From Stenotrophomonas sp. Iso1 (lineage in GTDB: Bacteria > Pseudomonadota > Gammaproteobacteria > Xanthomonadales > Xanthomonadaceae), in contig NZ_JAODBT010000001.1 in NCBI RefSeq assembly GCF_027497995.1, positions 1,576,488 through 1,640,487 on the forward strand: a stretch of DNA of 64,000 nucleotides, read 5' to 3'. A program made the translations under genes and the position numbers. The notes beneath the pieces are model-generated. The model was not told where the DNA came from, did no database searches, and worked only from the letters and a program-made list of their open reading frames with translations. Below are positions 11,925 through 21,764 of this stretch, piece by piece (within the stretch, counting starts at the first letter, position 1; every line of letters starts with the position of its first letter).

Positions 11925-12619
11925 TCACTCAGGTATGGGCGGTGGTTCCCGCCGCTGGCCGTGGCACCCGCTTCGGTAGCCCGGTGCCCAAGCAGTATCT
12001 GCTGGCCGATGGCGAGCCGTTGCTGGCGCATGCCCTGCAGGCGCTGTTGTCGCATCCCGGCGTGGCCGGGGTGATGGTGGCCATTGCCGAAAACGATGCC
12101 GACTGGCCCGGCTGGACCTCGTTCGCCGACAAGCCGGTACTCACCTGCGTGGGCGGCGAAACCCGCGCCGCATCGGTGCTGGCGGGCTTGCAGGCATTGC
12201 CGGACAGCGTGCGCGCCGACGACTTCGTGCTAGTGCACGACGCCGCGCGTCCCAATCTGGCCGCGGTGGACCTGGGGCGATTGCTGGAAGTGGGGCGTGC
12301 CGATCCGGTCGGGGCCATTCTTGCTGCACCGGTGCGCGATACCCTAAAGCGTGCCGGCGATGACGGCGGCATTGATCGCACCGAACCGCGCGAGCGCCTG
12401 TGGCGCGCCCTGACACCGCAGTTGTTCCGTCGTCACCAGTTGACCCGCGCCTTGCTCGACGCCGGCAGTGCCGGTGTGGACGTGACCGACGAGGCGATGG
12501 CGATGGAGCGCCTGGGCGTTCGGCCGCTATTGGTAGAAGGTGCCGAGAGCAACTTCAAGGTCACCACGCCGGCCGATCTGGCCCGTTTTGAATTCGAGTT
12601 GTCGCGACGCGGCAGCTGA
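11921..12619 (+). CDS. ispD: 2-C-methyl-D-erythritol 4-phosphate cytidylyltransferase
   Basis: A 232-residue enzyme of the MEP isoprenoid pathway (CTP + MEP to CDP-ME). The nucleotide-binding signature [20 protein letters not shown] is at the N-terminus, with [11 protein letters not shown] (metal Asp) in the middle and [11 protein letters not shown] plus [15 protein letters not shown] at the end. Start codon is GTG at 11921, overlapping the ftsB stop by four bases (GTGA). The ftsB-ispD-ispF-truD-surE-pcm-nlpD order is the conserved gammaproteobacterial arrangement. Confidence 0.95.
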   Translation: MITQVWAVVPAAGRGTRFGSPVPKQYLLADGEPLLAHALQALLSHPGVAGVMVAIAENDADWPGWTSFADKPVLTCVGGETRAASVLAGLQALPDSVRADDFVLVHDAARPNLAAVDLGRLLEVGRADPVGAILAAPVRDTLKRAGDDGGIDRTEPRERLWRALTPQLFRRHQLTRALLDAGSAGVDVTDEAMAMERLGVRPLLVEGAESNFKVTTPADLARFEFELSRRGS

Positions 12620-12667
12620 CCCCTGTCGGCGCTTGCCGCCGACGCAGCCAAGACCAACTGTATTGCC

Positions 12668-13168
12668 ATGAATTCTTCTGCTCATTTCCCACCCCTCCGC
12701 ATCGGCCAGGGCTATGACGTGCATGCCTTCGGCGAAGGCGATCACATCATGCTCGGTGGCACGCGCGTGCCGCACCGTTGTGGCGTGCTTGCACATAGTG
12801 ATGGAGATGTAGCGCTGCATGCACTGTGCGATGCCATGCTGGGCGCGCTTGCGCTGGGTGATATCGGCGTGCATTTCCCGCCATCGGATGATCGCTGGAA
12901 GGGCGCGGACAGCAGCTGTTTCGTCAGTCATTGCAATGAATTGCTGCGCGAGCGCGGTTGGCAGGTCGGCAATGCCGATATCACGGTGATTTGTGAGCGG
13001 CCGAAGGTTGGTCCGCATGCGCTGGCCATGCGCGAAAAAGTGGCGCAGCTCCTCGGTATCGGACTGGATCGAGTGAGCATCAAGGCCACGACCAGCGAGA
13101 AGCTGGGCTTCACCGGTCGTGAAGAAGGCATAGCCGCGCAAGCCGTCGTGTTGCTGGTGGCCGCATGA
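12668..13168 (+). CDS. ispF: 2-C-methyl-D-erythritol 2,4-cyclodiphosphate synthase
   Basis: A 166-residue MEP-pathway enzyme that converts CDP-ME 2-phosphate to MEcPP. Metal-site motif GYDVHAF and the [18 protein letters not shown] segment are intact, as are [13 protein letters not shown] and [17 protein letters not shown]. It starts 48 bases after ispD and its stop overlaps the truD ATG (ATGA). The active enzyme is normally a trimer with a zinc ion. N-terminus [17 protein letters not shown] is slightly longer than in E. coli. Confidence 0.96.
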   Translation: MNSSAHFPPLRIGQGYDVHAFGEGDHIMLGGTRVPHRCGVLAHSDGDVALHALCDAMLGALALGDIGVHFPPSDDRWKGADSSCFVSHCNELLRERGWQVGNADITVICERPKVGPHALAMREKVAQLLGIGLDRVSIKATTSEKLGFTGREEGIAAQAVVLLVAA

Positions 13169-14235
13169 AGGCGCTGCCGTTGGCGTTCGGTGCGCCGCTG
13201 CTGACCGCCGCGATTCGTAGCGTGCCTGAAGATTTCCAGGTTGATGAACTGCCGGCTTTTGAGGCGACAGGCGAGGGCGAACATCTGCTGCTGGATATCC
13301 GCAAGCGCGGCGCCAACACGGTGGCCATCGCCAAGCGCCTGGCCCAATGGGCCGGCGTGCCGGAAATGGGCGTGAGCTACGCCGGGCAGAAAGATCGCCA
13401 CGCCGTAACCACGCAGCGCTTCAGTGTGCACCTGCCCAAGCGAGTGGCACCGGATCTGGCGGCGCTGGAGTCGGAAGAAATGCAGGTGCTGGCATCGACC
13501 TGGCACAACCGCAAGCTGCAACGCGGTGCCCTGGCCGGCAATCGGTTCAAGCTGGTGCTGCGCGATGTTCAGGGCGATCAAGAGGCCATTGCCGAGCGTT
13601 TGCAGATCATCGCCGCACGCGGCCTGCCCAACTGGTTTGGCGAACAGCGTTTTGGTCGCGATGGCGGGAACGTACCCGCCGCGTTGCAGATGTTTGCCGG
13701 TCGCCGTGTGCGTAAGGATCAGCGTTCGATGCTGCTATCGGCTGCCCGTTCGGCGTTGTTCAACCGGGTGCTGGCTGCGCGCGTGGAGCAGGGGAATTGG
13801 GACACGCCGTTGGATGGGGAAGTGTGGATGTTGGACGGCAGTCGTTCGGTGTTTGGCCCTGAGCCGATGAGCGACGTACTGGCCGAGCGTCTGGCGCGCT
13901 TCGATATTCACCCCAGCGCGCCACTGTGGGGCGTGGGTGAGCTGCGCTCGACCGGCGCCGCGCGCGCCTTGGAAGATCAGGCCCTGTCCGACGAGCAGGC
14001 CATCGCTCTGCGCGCTGGACTGGAACAGGCTGAACTCAAGCAGGAGCGGCGCTCGCTGCGCCTGCGCCCCGCACTGATGCAACACGCCTGGCTGGATGCA
14101 CAAACGCTGGAGATCTCATTTGCGCTGCCGTCAGGTTGCTACGCAACGGCGGTGCTGCATGAACTGGGCGAAGTGGTTGACGCCAGTCGTGGCGAAATCG
14201 ATGCCAGTCGCGGCGAAGCATCCGCCGCCGAGTAA
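13165..14235 (+). CDS. truD: tRNA pseudouridine(13) synthase TruD
   Basis: A 356-residue pseudouridine synthase acting on U13 of tRNA-Glu. The catalytic-Asp motif [13 protein letters not shown] is present, along with the early [22 protein letters not shown] and [17 protein letters not shown]. The ATG overlaps the ispF stop by four bases. The C-terminal end holds an imperfect 21-base tandem duplication (14179-14199 and 14200-14220) that encodes DASRGE twice, a lineage-specific tail beyond the TruD fold. Confidence 0.95.
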   Translation: MKALPLAFGAPLLTAAIRSVPEDFQVDELPAFEATGEGEHLLLDIRKRGANTVAIAKRLAQWAGVPEMGVSYAGQKDRHAVTTQRFSVHLPKRVAPDLAALESEEMQVLASTWHNRKLQRGALAGNRFKLVLRDVQGDQEAIAERLQIIAARGLPNWFGEQRFGRDGGNVPAALQMFAGRRVRKDQRSMLLSAARSALFNRVLAARVEQGNWDTPLDGEVWMLDGSRSVFGPEPMSDVLAERLARFDIHPSAPLWGVGELRSTGAARALEDQALSDEQAIALRAGLEQAELKQERRSLRLRPALMQHAWLDAQTLEISFALPSGCYATAVLHELGEVVDASRGEIDASRGEASAAE

Positions 14236-14244
14236 GTCGCCGTC

Positions 14245-14784
14245 TCAGCGATTGGCCAGCAGCACCAGCACTGCGCCGGTGCCGCCTTGCGTCAAGGGCG
14301 CGGAATGAAACGCCAGCACATCGTTGCGCTGGCGCAACATCCGATCCACCAGATTCTTCAAGACCGGCGCACCGCCATCGGACTGCAGGCCCTTGCCGTG
14401 GATGATGCGTACACAGCCGTGTTCGTGTGCGTGGGCTTCCAGCAGGAACTCGCGCAGCATCATTTCGGCCTGCGCGGCGGTGGCACCGTGCAAGTCCAAT
14501 TCATCCTGCACTGAATACTGGCCGCGCTTCAGCCGCTGGAACATCCGTGCAGGCAGGTTCTCGCGCCGATAGCTGGCCACGTCGCCAGCATCCAGTGGCG
14601 TGCTGGAACGCAACAGCCGGGCAAACTCGCCCAGCGCCTGGGTTTCATCCTGCTCAGCCATGCGTGCGCGCGGCTTGGGGCGGGGTTTGCCCATGGCCGC
14701 GGTCTCCACTGGGCGCATCGGCGTCACTTCGCCAATGGCTGAGCGGAACAGGGCGGCATCATCTTCATCATCGGGGTACGGCAT
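14245..14784 (-). CDS. Smr domain protein (SmrA/YdaL-like)
   Basis: A 179-residue protein with a charged N-terminal half and a C-terminal Smr domain: LDLHGATAAQAEMMLREFLLEAHAHEHGCVRIIHGKGLQSDGGAPVLKNLV, with the LDLHG and HGKG motifs of the family. Smr domains are nicking endonucleases or RNA-acting nucleases in characterised cases (MutS2 C-terminus, SmrB ribosome-rescue nuclease); the isolated form here is not assigned a precise role. Start at ATG 14784 (MPYPDDEDD); a GTG two codons upstream (14790) is possible. It converges on truD with 9 bases between stops and is divergent from surE. Confidence 0.85.
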   Translation of the reverse strand: MPYPDDEDDAALFRSAIGEVTPMRPVETAAMGKPRPKPRARMAEQDETQALGEFARLLRSSTPLDAGDVASYRRENLPARMFQRLKRGQYSVQDELDLHGATAAQAEMMLREFLLEAHAHEHGCVRIIHGKGLQSDGGAPVLKNLVDRMLRQRNDVLAFHSAPLTQGGTGAVLVLLANR

Positions 14785-14965
14785 GCGCACAGCGTAACGT
14801 GCGCTCGGTCGCAGGCAAGTCCTGGTTGAGGGGGAAGTGCCGCGACGCATTCCGGTATCATGGCCCTTCATGTCGGTTCGACCGGTGGTCACCCAGCCGG
14901 AAGTGCCGATGACTGCGGCGGCGGGACAGGGGCGCCGCGTGTTGATCCAGTGATTCAGGCCTTTA

Positions 14966-15745
14966 ATGCGCGTACTTGTATCAAACGACGATGGTGTGGA
15001 CGCTCCGGGCATCAAAGTGCTCGCCGAGGAGCTCCGCAATGCCGGACATGAAGTCACCGTGGTGGCGCCCGACCGTGACCGCTCCGGCGCGTCCAACTCT
15101 TTGACCCTCGATCTACCGGTGCGTCTGCGCCGCATCGACCACTACACCTTTGCGGTGTCGGGTACGCCAACCGACTGCGTGCACCTGGCGCTGACCGGCA
15201 TGCTGGATTACGAGCCGGATATCGTGGTGTCAGGCATCAACAATGCGGCCAACCTCGGCGATGACGTGATCTATTCGGGCACGGTTTCGGCAGCGATGGA
15301 AGGCCGTTTCCTTGGCCTGCCATCGGTGGCGGTGTCGTTGGTCACGCACAAGCATGAAGCCAAGCATTTCCGCACGGCTGCCAAGGCTGCGGTGGAAATC
15401 GTGGCGCGGCTCATCGCCGATCCGCTGCCGGCCGACACGATTCTCAACGTCAACGTGCCGGATATGGCATGGGAAGACGTTCGCGGCTTTGAGGTTACCC
15501 GCCTGGGTAATCGGCATCGCGCCGAGGCCTGCATTCCGGCGACCGACCCGCGTGGCAATACCGTTTACTGGATCGGCCCGGCCGGCAGTGAGCAGGACGC
15601 CGGCCCGGGCACCGATTTCCACGCGGTGCGCACCGGTCATATTTCGATCACTCCGATCCAGGTGGATCTGACCCGCTACGAGGCGCTTGAGAAAGTCGCT
15701 GGCTGGGTGGGCGGGCTTACCGGCGCATTGGGGAAGGCGGAATGA
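14966..15745 (+). CDS. surE: 5'/3'-nucleotidase SurE
   Basis: A 259-residue SurE-family metal-dependent nucleotidase/exopolyphosphatase. N-terminal metal site [12 protein letters not shown] (Asp8, Asp9), then [13 protein letters not shown] and the [26 protein letters not shown] loop with the Asn ligand. First gene of a four-gene operon: its TGA overlaps the pcm ATG. In E. coli surE-pcm-nlpD-rpoS is a stationary-phase survival cluster. Confidence 0.96.
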   Translation: MRVLVSNDDGVDAPGIKVLAEELRNAGHEVTVVAPDRDRSGASNSLTLDLPVRLRRIDHYTFAVSGTPTDCVHLALTGMLDYEPDIVVSGINNAANLGDDVIYSGTVSAAMEGRFLGLPSVAVSLVTHKHEAKHFRTAAKAAVEIVARLIADPLPADTILNVNVPDMAWEDVRGFEVTRLGNRHRAEACIPATDPRGNTVYWIGPAGSEQDAGPGTDFHAVRTGHISITPIQVDLTRYEALEKVAGWVGGLTGALGKAE

Positions 15746-16419
15746 CGCCGCGCCTGCGCCTACAGCCCGAAGCGGTGGGCATCGGTATGACTTCACAACG
15801 CGTGCGCGATCGCTTGGTCGACCGCCTGCGCGAGGCCGGCATCGTCAACGAAGCCACCCTCAATGCAGTACGTGTCGTACCTCGCCACCTGTTCATCGAC
15901 GAGGCTTTGGCTTCCCGGGCCTATGAAGACACGGCTCTGCCGATAGGCCACGGCCAGACCATCTCCCAGCCGTGGGTGGTGGCGCGCATGACTGAGGCGG
16001 TCCTGTCGGTTGAACCCAAAACGGTGCTGGAAGTGGGCACCGGCTCCGGTTACCAGGCCGCGATCCTGGCCGCGCTTGGGCTGGAGGTGTTCACTGTCGA
16101 GCGCATCGGCGATTTGTTGCGGCAGGCGCGCAAGCGCTTCCGCCATCTGGGGATGAACATCCGCAGCAAACATGACGACGGCCGTATCGGCTGGCCCGAG
16201 CATGGTCCGTATGATGCGATCGTGGTGACCGCCGCCGCACCTGCGCTGGTGGATGCATTGATCGAGCAACTCGCCATTGGCGGGCGTTTGGTGGCGCCAG
16301 TAGGTGGGCCGGGTGGACAGGTGCTGTTGCAACTGACACGGCAGGCCGATGGCACCATTACCAAGGAAGAACTGGCGCCGGTGAGCTTCGTGCCCCTGCT
16401 GTCGGGCATGTTGGACTAA
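15742..16419 (+). CDS. pcm: Protein-L-isoaspartate O-methyltransferase
   Basis: A 225-residue SAM-dependent methyltransferase repairing isoaspartyl residues in aged proteins. The family motif [22 protein letters not shown] and the SAM-binding [19 protein letters not shown] are intact, with post-I motif VFTVERI. The ATG overlaps the surE stop (ATGA). The first ~15 residues ([15 protein letters not shown]) extend beyond E. coli Pcm, where the start lies at the MTSQRV position; the internal ATG at 15787 is a possible alternative. Confidence 0.94.
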   Translation: MTPRLRLQPEAVGIGMTSQRVRDRLVDRLREAGIVNEATLNAVRVVPRHLFIDEALASRAYEDTALPIGHGQTISQPWVVARMTEAVLSVEPKTVLEVGTGSGYQAAILAALGLEVFTVERIGDLLRQARKRFRHLGMNIRSKHDDGRIGWPEHGPYDAIVVTAAAPALVDALIEQLAIGGRLVAPVGGPGGQVLLQLTRQADGTITKEELAPVSFVPLLSGMLD

Positions 16420-16438
16420 GACAGGATCACCAATCGCA

Positions 16439-17053
16439 ATGAAGATTTTCGGGCCGTTGTACGACCGTGCCATGCGCTGGGCCAGCCACGAGCGTGCGCC
16501 CACCTATCTGACGATCCTGAGCTTCATCGAAGCGATCATCTTCCCGGTCATGCCGGAAGTGATGTTGATGCCGATGTGTGTGGCCCAGCCGCGCAAGGGC
16601 TGGCGTTTTGCGACGTTGAGCCTGGCGGGCTCGATGGTGGGTGCGCTGGTCGGCTATGCGCTCGGTCATTACGCATTCGAGGCGCTGAAGCCTGTGTTCG
16701 CTGCGATGGGCATGCTGCCGGCCATTGAGGCTGGCATTGCCACCTTGCAACAGAAAATGGCCGAATCGCCGTGGGCGGTGGTCACGTTCCTGATATTGGG
16801 CGGCTTCATGCCCATCCCGATGAAGGTTTTCACCTGGGCCTCGGGTATCGTCGGCGTACCGTTGCCGCAGTACTTGATCAGCATGTTGGTCGGGCGCGGC
16901 AAGCGGGTGTATGTATTGGCAGCGGTGATCCGCTTTGGTGGCGCGCGCGCGGCCGAGGCGCTGCGCCGCTGGATTGAACCGTTGGGCTGGATTGCCACGG
17001 TAATCGTGGCCGGCTTGGTCGGTTGGTTGGTCTGGAGGGCGAAATTCGCATGA
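16439..17053 (+). CDS. yqaA: YqaA family membrane protein (VTT/SNARE-associated)
   Basis: A 204-residue DedA-like (VTT domain, PF09335) membrane protein of the YqaA branch. The segment AIIFPVMPEVMLMPMCVAQPRKGWRFATLSLAGSMVGALVGYALG corresponds to the family re-entrant region, and later FLILGGFMPIPMKVFTWASGIVGVP is typical. DedA relatives act in lipid-carrier or proton-dependent membrane homeostasis; YqaA itself is not biochemically defined. It sits between pcm and nlpD with ATGA coupling to nlpD, an insertion relative to E. coli. Confidence 0.82.
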   Translation: MKIFGPLYDRAMRWASHERAPTYLTILSFIEAIIFPVMPEVMLMPMCVAQPRKGWRFATLSLAGSMVGALVGYALGHYAFEALKPVFAAMGMLPAIEAGIATLQQKMAESPWAVVTFLILGGFMPIPMKVFTWASGIVGVPLPQYLISMLVGRGKRVYVLAAVIRFGGARAAEALRRWIEPLGWIATVIVAGLVGWLVWRAKFA

Positions 17054-17814
17054 ATGCAAAGCTGTTGGGCAAAGGAATCCGCAATGCGGTGGCACTGCTG
17101 GCGATAGCCGCACTGGCCGGTTGCGGCACGGCCACAGTGGTGAAGCCGTCTGGCGGTGGTGCTACGTCGACCACGCCGCGCGCGTCCGTGGCCAAGCCGG
17201 GTCAGAGCGTGGTGGTGCGTCGCGGAGACACGCTTTACGGGCTTGCCCGGATCCACAACATCACCCCGCGTGACCTCGGTAACTGGAACGGGCTGGCTGA
17301 GCCGTACACGATCTATCCGGGACAGACGCTGCGGCTCTATCCCGGTGGCAGTACCGCAGCAACGCGCCCGGCAACCGGCGGCAGCACCGCGACGCGCCCA
17401 ACTACCACTACTCCAGCGGCCACTCCGGCACCGGTGAGCAGCGGCATCGGCTGGCGTTGGCCGGCTGAAGGTGCGCTGGTCGGTCGCTTCGTTGCGGGTG
17501 AGGCGACCAAGCAGGGCGTCGATATCGCCGGCAGCAGTGGGCAGGCCGTGCGTGCGGCAGGTCCCGGTGTGGTGGTGTATTCGGGCGCCGGTCTGGTGGG
17601 TTACGGCGAGTTGATCATCATCAAGCACAACGATCAGTGGCTGTCGGCGTATGGCCACAACCGTAAACGTCTGGTCAATGAAGGTCAGAGCGTCAAGGCG
17701 GGTGATCAGATCGCTGAAATGGGCCGCACGGGGACCTCGCGCGACATGCTGCACTTCGAGATCCGCTACAACGGCAAGCCGGTCGATCCGTTGATCTATC
17801 TACCGAAGAAGTAA
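17050..17814 (+). CDS. nlpD: NlpD-like lipoprotein (LysM + degenerate LytM/M23)
   Basis: A 254-residue outer-membrane lipoprotein: signal peptide with lipobox LAGC (Cys25), LysM domain (about 55-100, VVRRGDTLYGLARIHNITPRDLGNWNGL), a Thr/Pro/Ala linker, and a C-terminal M23 domain (about 135-250). The metal ligands are mostly lost: HxGxD is TKQGVDIA and the final HLH is MLHFEI, with only YGHN keeping His. So it should be an inactive LytM factor that activates an amidase (AmiC in E. coli) at division. ATG overlaps the yqaA stop. No rpoS follows. Confidence 0.9.
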   Translation: MNAKLLGKGIRNAVALLAIAALAGCGTATVVKPSGGGATSTTPRASVAKPGQSVVVRRGDTLYGLARIHNITPRDLGNWNGLAEPYTIYPGQTLRLYPGGSTAATRPATGGSTATRPTTTTPAATPAPVSSGIGWRWPAEGALVGRFVAGEATKQGVDIAGSSGQAVRAAGPGVVVYSGAGLVGYGELIIIKHNDQWLSAYGHNRKRLVNEGQSVKAGDQIAEMGRTGTSRDMLHFEIRYNGKPVDPLIYLPKK

Positions 17815-17951
17815 GTTGCCGCGCCCACCCCCTAATGGGCGCGGGCCGGCCTCCGAATGGAACGTCGCTCATTCTTGTGGGGCTTGGGATGATGGCGTGC
17901 GCGGTGCGGATCACCGCGGCTGATTTCATCTTGATATGACAGGGGGTCTTC

Positions 17952-18185
17952 ATGCAGAAACCGGACTACTGGTTTCCCGCCAAAACGCAGGGATGGGGGT
18001 GGGGATTGCCGATCACCTGGCAGGGCTGGCTCATCTATGCGATTGCCTTCGTGCTGTTGGTTGCTGGCTTTTTCATCTTCCCGCCGGCCACCAGTTATGT
18101 GCGCTTCCTGATCTACAACTGGAGCGTTGTTCTGTTGGTGCTGGTGGTGTGCTGGATCAAGGGCGAGCCGTTGCGTCTGCGCTAG
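17952..18185 (+). CDS. Small two-span membrane protein of unknown function
   Basis: A 77-residue protein with an aromatic-rich N-terminus (MQKPDYWFPAKTQGWGWGLP) and two hydrophobic spans, about residues 27-45 and 53-70, joined by FPPATSYVRF. I know of no function. It occupies the place after nlpD where rpoS sits in other gammaproteobacteria, but has its own upstream gap of 137 bases and is closed by a terminator, so it is probably an independent gene. Conservation-looking features are the WGWG motif and short cytoplasmic end GEPLRLR. Confidence 0.65.
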   Translation: MQKPDYWFPAKTQGWGWGLPITWQGWLIYAIAFVLLVAGFFIFPPATSYVRFLIYNWSVVLLVLVVCWIKGEPLRLR

Positions 18186-18217
18186 GAAACGGTTCAGGCG
18201 ATTTGATGCCGCTAAAT

Positions 18218-18245
18218 AAAAAGCCCGGCTTCAGGCCGGGCTTTT
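18218..18245 (+). terminator. Intrinsic terminator between convergent genes
   Basis: Stem GCCCGGC (18223-18229) / GCCGGGC (18235-18241), flanked by AAAAA on the left and TTTT on the right, so usable from both sides. Confidence 0.8.
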
Positions 18246-18271
18246 GCTGTTGGATAGTACGGGCAGCGGGT

Positions 18272-18652
18272 TCAGTCCGCGCGTTCGACAATGAAAGCCG
18301 CCACGACGCGGCGATTCTCGCCAGCCAGTACATTGAAGGTGCGGGCGGCGGAGGCATTGTTCATGACTTCGATGCCAATGCCTTGGGTCAGGCATGCAGC
18401 CATTACGGCTGCCGATGGAAATACCTGCTTCTCACCGGTGCCGAGAATCACCACCGCGGGGTTTTGTTCCAGCGCCGGGGCCAAGTGCTCGATGGTTAGA
18501 TCAGCCACCGCCTGTACCGGCCAATCTTCCAGTAGCGTGTTTGGCGCCAGCACGAAGCTTCGGGTCAGGATGCGGTCATTGACCTTGGCCTGATGGCCGT
18601 CGGCCGAGCGCAGGGAATAGCTGTAATCAGGAAGTTCGCGGCTCAACAGCAT
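18272..18652 (-). CDS. Mth938-like domain protein (DUF498/NDUFAF3 family)
   Basis: A 126-residue single-domain protein of the Mth938/DUF498 family. Hallmarks are NDRILTRSFVLAPNTLLEDWPV and the glycine-rich VVILGTGEKQVFPSAAVMAACLTQGIGIEVMNNASAARTFNVLAGENRRVVAAFI. The mitochondrial relative NDUFAF3 is a complex I assembly factor; bacterial members are uncharacterised. It lies 16 bases downstream of yhbY on the same strand, probably co-transcribed. The upstream in-frame extension to 18793 overlaps yhbY and is not used. Confidence 0.8.
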   Translation of the reverse strand: MLLSRELPDYSYSLRSADGHQAKVNDRILTRSFVLAPNTLLEDWPVQAVADLTIEHLAPALEQNPAVVILGTGEKQVFPSAAVMAACLTQGIGIEVMNNASAARTFNVLAGENRRVVAAFIVERAD

Positions 18653-18668
18653 GGCGGTTTCTCGGCTC

Positions 18669-18974
18669 TCAGCCGCGGGGTAGCACGATCTGACGGTGTT
18701 CCTTGGCCGGGCGATAGAGCACGGCGACGTGGCCGATGCGCTGCACGAGCGCGCTACCACTGGCTTTGGCCAACTCGTCGATAAGGGCATCACGGGTTTC
18801 GCGGTCTTCAGCGCCGACCTTCACCTTGATTAGTTCGTGGCGCTCCAGCACTTCGTCCAATTCAGCCAGGAAGGCAGGCGTGACCCCCTTGCCACCGATC
18901 TGCAGCAGTGCTTTCAGATCGTGCGCGATGCCGCGCAGGAATCGGTTCTGGGCCGAGGTCAGGACAATAGACAT
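18669..18974 (-). CDS. yhbY: YhbY family RNA-binding (CRM domain) protein
   Basis: A 101-residue CRS1-YhbY (CRM) domain protein associated with 50S subunit assembly. Sequence LTSAQNRFLRGIAHDLKALLQIGGKGVTPAFLAELDEVLERHELIKVKV contains the GxxG RNA-binding loop (GGKG), followed by HVAVLYRPAKEHRQIVLPR. Divergent from rlmE with a 64-base shared promoter region, the same arrangement as yhbY-rlmE in E. coli. ATG at 18974 chosen by alignment with the family; the longer frame crosses into rlmE. Confidence 0.93.
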   Translation of the reverse strand: MSIVLTSAQNRFLRGIAHDLKALLQIGGKGVTPAFLAELDEVLERHELIKVKVGAEDRETRDALIDELAKASGSALVQRIGHVAVLYRPAKEHRQIVLPRG

Positions 18975-19038
18975 GCAGGAATACGGGTTATCAAGGGGGT
19001 TCAGGGTATCATGACCACCCCTGTGAGCCCTATTGCCA

Positions 19039-19671
19039 ATGCCCTCCCGTAGTAAGAGCAGCCAGCGCTGGTTGAAAGAACACTTCTCCGATCCTTTTGT
19101 GAAAAAGGCCCAGAAGGAGGGCATGCGCTCGCGTGCAGCCTATAAGTTGGAAGAGCTGTTGGAGCGTGACCGGCTGCTGAAGCCGCACATGGTGGTGGTC
19201 GACCTGGGCGCTGCGCCCGGTGGCTGGTCGCAACAGGTGCGTAGGCAGATGGGCGACACTGGCCGGGTGCTGGCGTTGGATATTCTGGAAATGCCGCCTT
19301 TAGCAGGCGTGGAGTTCCTTCACGGCGACTTCAGGGAGCAGGACGTTCTATCTCAGTTTGAAGCCATGGTCGGCGATCAGCCGGTGGACCTTGTGCTGTC
19401 GGATATGGCCCCCAATAAAAGCGGTATGGATGCCGTCGACCAGCCGCGGATGATGCACTTGGCGGAGTTGGCGTTGGATTTTGCCGACAACCACCTCAAG
19501 CCCGGTGGCGCGTTCCTGATTAAGTTGTTCCAGGGCGTTGGCTTTGATGATTACGTACGCGAGATGCGTCGTCGTTATGAAAAAGTCGCCATTCGCAAGC
19601 CGGACGCTTCACGCAAGCGTTCATCTGAGGTTTATGCCTTGGGTCAAGGCAAGCGTGCGCAGATCAAGTAA
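19039..19671 (+). CDS. rlmE: 23S rRNA (uridine(2552)-2'-O)-methyltransferase
   Basis: A 210-residue RrmJ/FtsJ methyltransferase that modifies U2552 in the 50S A-loop late in assembly. SAM motif [13 protein letters not shown], catalytic K-D-K-E tetrad regions visible as [10 protein letters not shown] (Lys), [10 protein letters not shown] (Asp), LIKLFQG (Lys) and SSEVYALG (Glu). Starts at ATG 19039; a TTG two codons upstream is in frame. It is followed after 47 bases by ftsH, the conserved rlmE-ftsH pair. Confidence 0.96.
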   Translation: MPSRSKSSQRWLKEHFSDPFVKKAQKEGMRSRAAYKLEELLERDRLLKPHMVVVDLGAAPGGWSQQVRRQMGDTGRVLALDILEMPPLAGVEFLHGDFREQDVLSQFEAMVGDQPVDLVLSDMAPNKSGMDAVDQPRMMHLAELALDFADNHLKPGGAFLIKLFQGVGFDDYVREMRRRYEKVAIRKPDASRKRSSEVYALGQGKRAQIK

Positions 19672-19718
19672 TCTCAATCACATAAATTGCGTCAGAAATT
19701 AGAGGAACGCCGGAGCCG

Positions 19719-21653
19719 ATGAGGATGAACGACTTGACCAAGAACCTCCTGCTATGGGTGGTTGTCGCCGTCGTGCTGATGGTGGTGTTCCAGAGCTTTG
19801 CGCCCCGTGGCGCAGCTGTGACTGCCGGTGATGCACGCAACTACACCCAGTTCCTGCAGGAAGTGGACTCGGGCCGGATTAAATCGGTCGAGTACACCGA
19901 CAAAACCACGTTGACCACCAACCACCTGCGCTTCAAGCGTTCGGATGGCTCGGAAGGCGCGCTGTTCGCTCCGGCCGATTCCAAGTTGCTGGATCAGCTG
20001 TATTCCAAGAACGTTGAAGTAGCGCGTCAGGAGCCTGCTACCGGCCCGGGTTTCTGGGGCCTGGTGCTGCAGTTCTTGCCAGTATTGCTGCTGATCGGCT
20101 TCTGGATTTTCATGATGCGCCAGATGCAGGGCGGTGGCGGTGGTGCCAAGGGCGCGATGTCCTTCGGCAAATCACGCGCCAAGCTGCAGGGCGAGGATCA
20201 GATCAAGGTCACCTTCGCTGACGTCGCAGGTTGCGATGAAGCCAAGGAGGAAGTGGGCGAACTGGTCGAGTTCCTGCGTGATCCGACCAAGTTCACCAAG
20301 CTCGGCGGCAAGATTCCGCGCGGCGTCCTGATGGTGGGTCCGCCGGGTACCGGCAAGACGCTGCTGGCCCGGGCCATTGCTGGCGAGGCCAAGGTGCCTT
20401 TCTTTGCGATCTCCGGCTCGGACTTCGTTGAAATGTTTGTCGGCGTCGGCGCCAGCCGTGTGCGCGACATGTTCGAGCAGGCCAAGAAGCACGCGCCGTG
20501 CATCATCTTCATCGACGAAATCGATGCCGTGGGTCGTCATCGCGGCTCGGGCATGGGTGGTGGTCATGATGAGCGCGAGCAGACTCTGAACCAGATGCTG
20601 GTCGAAATGGACGGCTTTGAGGGCGGCGAAGGGGTGATCGTTATCGCCGCCACCAACCGCCCTGACGTCTTGGACAAGGCGCTGCTGCGTCCGGGCCGTT
20701 TCGACCGTCAGGTCATGGTTGGTTTGCCCGACATCAAGGGCCGCGAGCAGATTCTGCGCGTGCACTTGCGCAAGGTGCCGGCTGCGGATGACGTCAAGCC
20801 GGAAGTGCTGGCACGTGGTACCCCGGGTTTCTCCGGTGCCGATCTGGCCAACCTGATCAATGAAGGCGCCCTGTTTGCGGCTCGTCGCAACAAGCAGGAA
20901 GTCGACATGAAGGACTTCGAAGACGCAAAGGACAAGATTTACATGGGTCCCGAGCGTCGCAGCATGGTCATGCGTGAGGACGAGCGCCGCAACACCGCGT
21001 ATCACGAGTCCGGCCATGCGGTGGTGGCGATGTCGCTGCCCAAGGCCGACCCGGTGCACAAGGTGACGATCATGCCGCGTGGCTGGGCATTGGGCGTGAC
21101 CTGGCAGTTGCCGGAGCACGACCACATCAGCAAGTACAAGGACCGCATGCTGGAAGAGCTGGCGATCCTGTTCGGTGGCCGCATCGCCGAGGAAATCTTC
21201 GTCGGTCAGATGTCGACCGGTGCTTCCAACGACTTCGAACGCGCCACCAAGTTGGCCCGTGGCATGGTGACCAAGTACGGCATGTCCGACGTGATGGGCA
21301 CCATGGTCTATGCCGATGAAGAAGCCAGCTACGGCATGCACAGCAAGACCATTTCCGAGGCCACTCAGCAGAAGGTGGACGCGGAAATCCGTCGCCTTCT
21401 GGACGAGCAGTACGACGTTGCCAAGAAGATCCTGGAAGAAAAGCGTGAAATCGTCGAAGCGATGACCGCCGCGTTGCTGGAGTGGGAGACCATTGATGCC
21501 GACCAGGTCAAGGCGATCATGGAAGGCCGCGTGCCTTCGCCGCCGGCAGGCTGGGTAGCCAAGGTCGTCAACAATGACCGTACCGATGACGGCAAGGGTG
21601 GCGATGACCAGCGCCCGGTGACGCCGATCACCGATCCGGCCGGTCAGCACTGA
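19719..21653 (+). CDS. ftsH: ATP-dependent zinc metalloprotease FtsH
   Basis: A 644-residue membrane AAA+ protease. Two spans (about 9-26 and 106-127) flank a periplasmic domain; AAA module has Walker A GPPGTGKT, Walker [17 protein letters not shown] and the [23 protein letters not shown]; zinc-protease motif HESGH at residues 429-433. It degrades misassembled membrane proteins and, in enterics, LpxC and sigma-32. ATG at 19725 ([11 protein letters not shown]) aligns better with the E. coli start and has GGAG nine bases upstream, so the first two residues may not be used. A terminator follows. Confidence 0.97.
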   Translation: MRMNDLTKNLLLWVVVAVVLMVVFQSFAPRGAAVTAGDARNYTQFLQEVDSGRIKSVEYTDKTTLTTNHLRFKRSDGSEGALFAPADSKLLDQLYSKNVEVARQEPATGPGFWGLVLQFLPVLLLIGFWIFMMRQMQGGGGGAKGAMSFGKSRAKLQGEDQIKVTFADVAGCDEAKEEVGELVEFLRDPTKFTKLGGKIPRGVLMVGPPGTGKTLLARAIAGEAKVPFFAISGSDFVEMFVGVGASRVRDMFEQAKKHAPCIIFIDEIDAVGRHRGSGMGGGHDEREQTLNQMLVEMDGFEGGEGVIVIAATNRPDVLDKALLRPGRFDRQVMVGLPDIKGREQILRVHLRKVPAADDVKPEVLARGTPGFSGADLANLINEGALFAARRNKQEVDMKDFEDAKDKIYMGPERRSMVMREDERRNTAYHESGHAVVAMSLPKADPVHKVTIMPRGWALGVTWQLPEHDHISKYKDRMLEELAILFGGRIAEEIFVGQMSTGASNDFERATKLARGMVTKYGMSDVMGTMVYADEEASYGMHSKTISEATQQKVDAEIRRLLDEQYDVAKKILEEKREIVEAMTAALLEWETIDADQVKAIMEGRVPSPPAGWVAKVVNNDRTDDGKGGDDQRPVTPITDPAGQH

Positions 21654-21673
21654 TCTTCGTGCGATAGCTGCAG

Positions 21674-21702
21674 AAAACGGGCCGGTTTACCGGCCCGTTT
21701 TT
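21674..21702 (+). terminator. Intrinsic terminator after ftsH
   Basis: Stem CGGGCCGG (21678-21685) / CCGGCCCG (21690-21697), loop TTTA, followed by TTTTT. Confidence 0.85.
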
Positions 21703-21764
21703 GTATGCGCCCACCGCAGCGGTGGGCGAGAATAGACCCTGTCTTCTGCCTCTCCGGTCCCGCC

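Noticed and set aside
20172..21650. 492-residue minus-strand frame opposite ftsH
   Set aside because: Same reason: shadow of a core gene's codon bias, rich in His/Gln/Arg.
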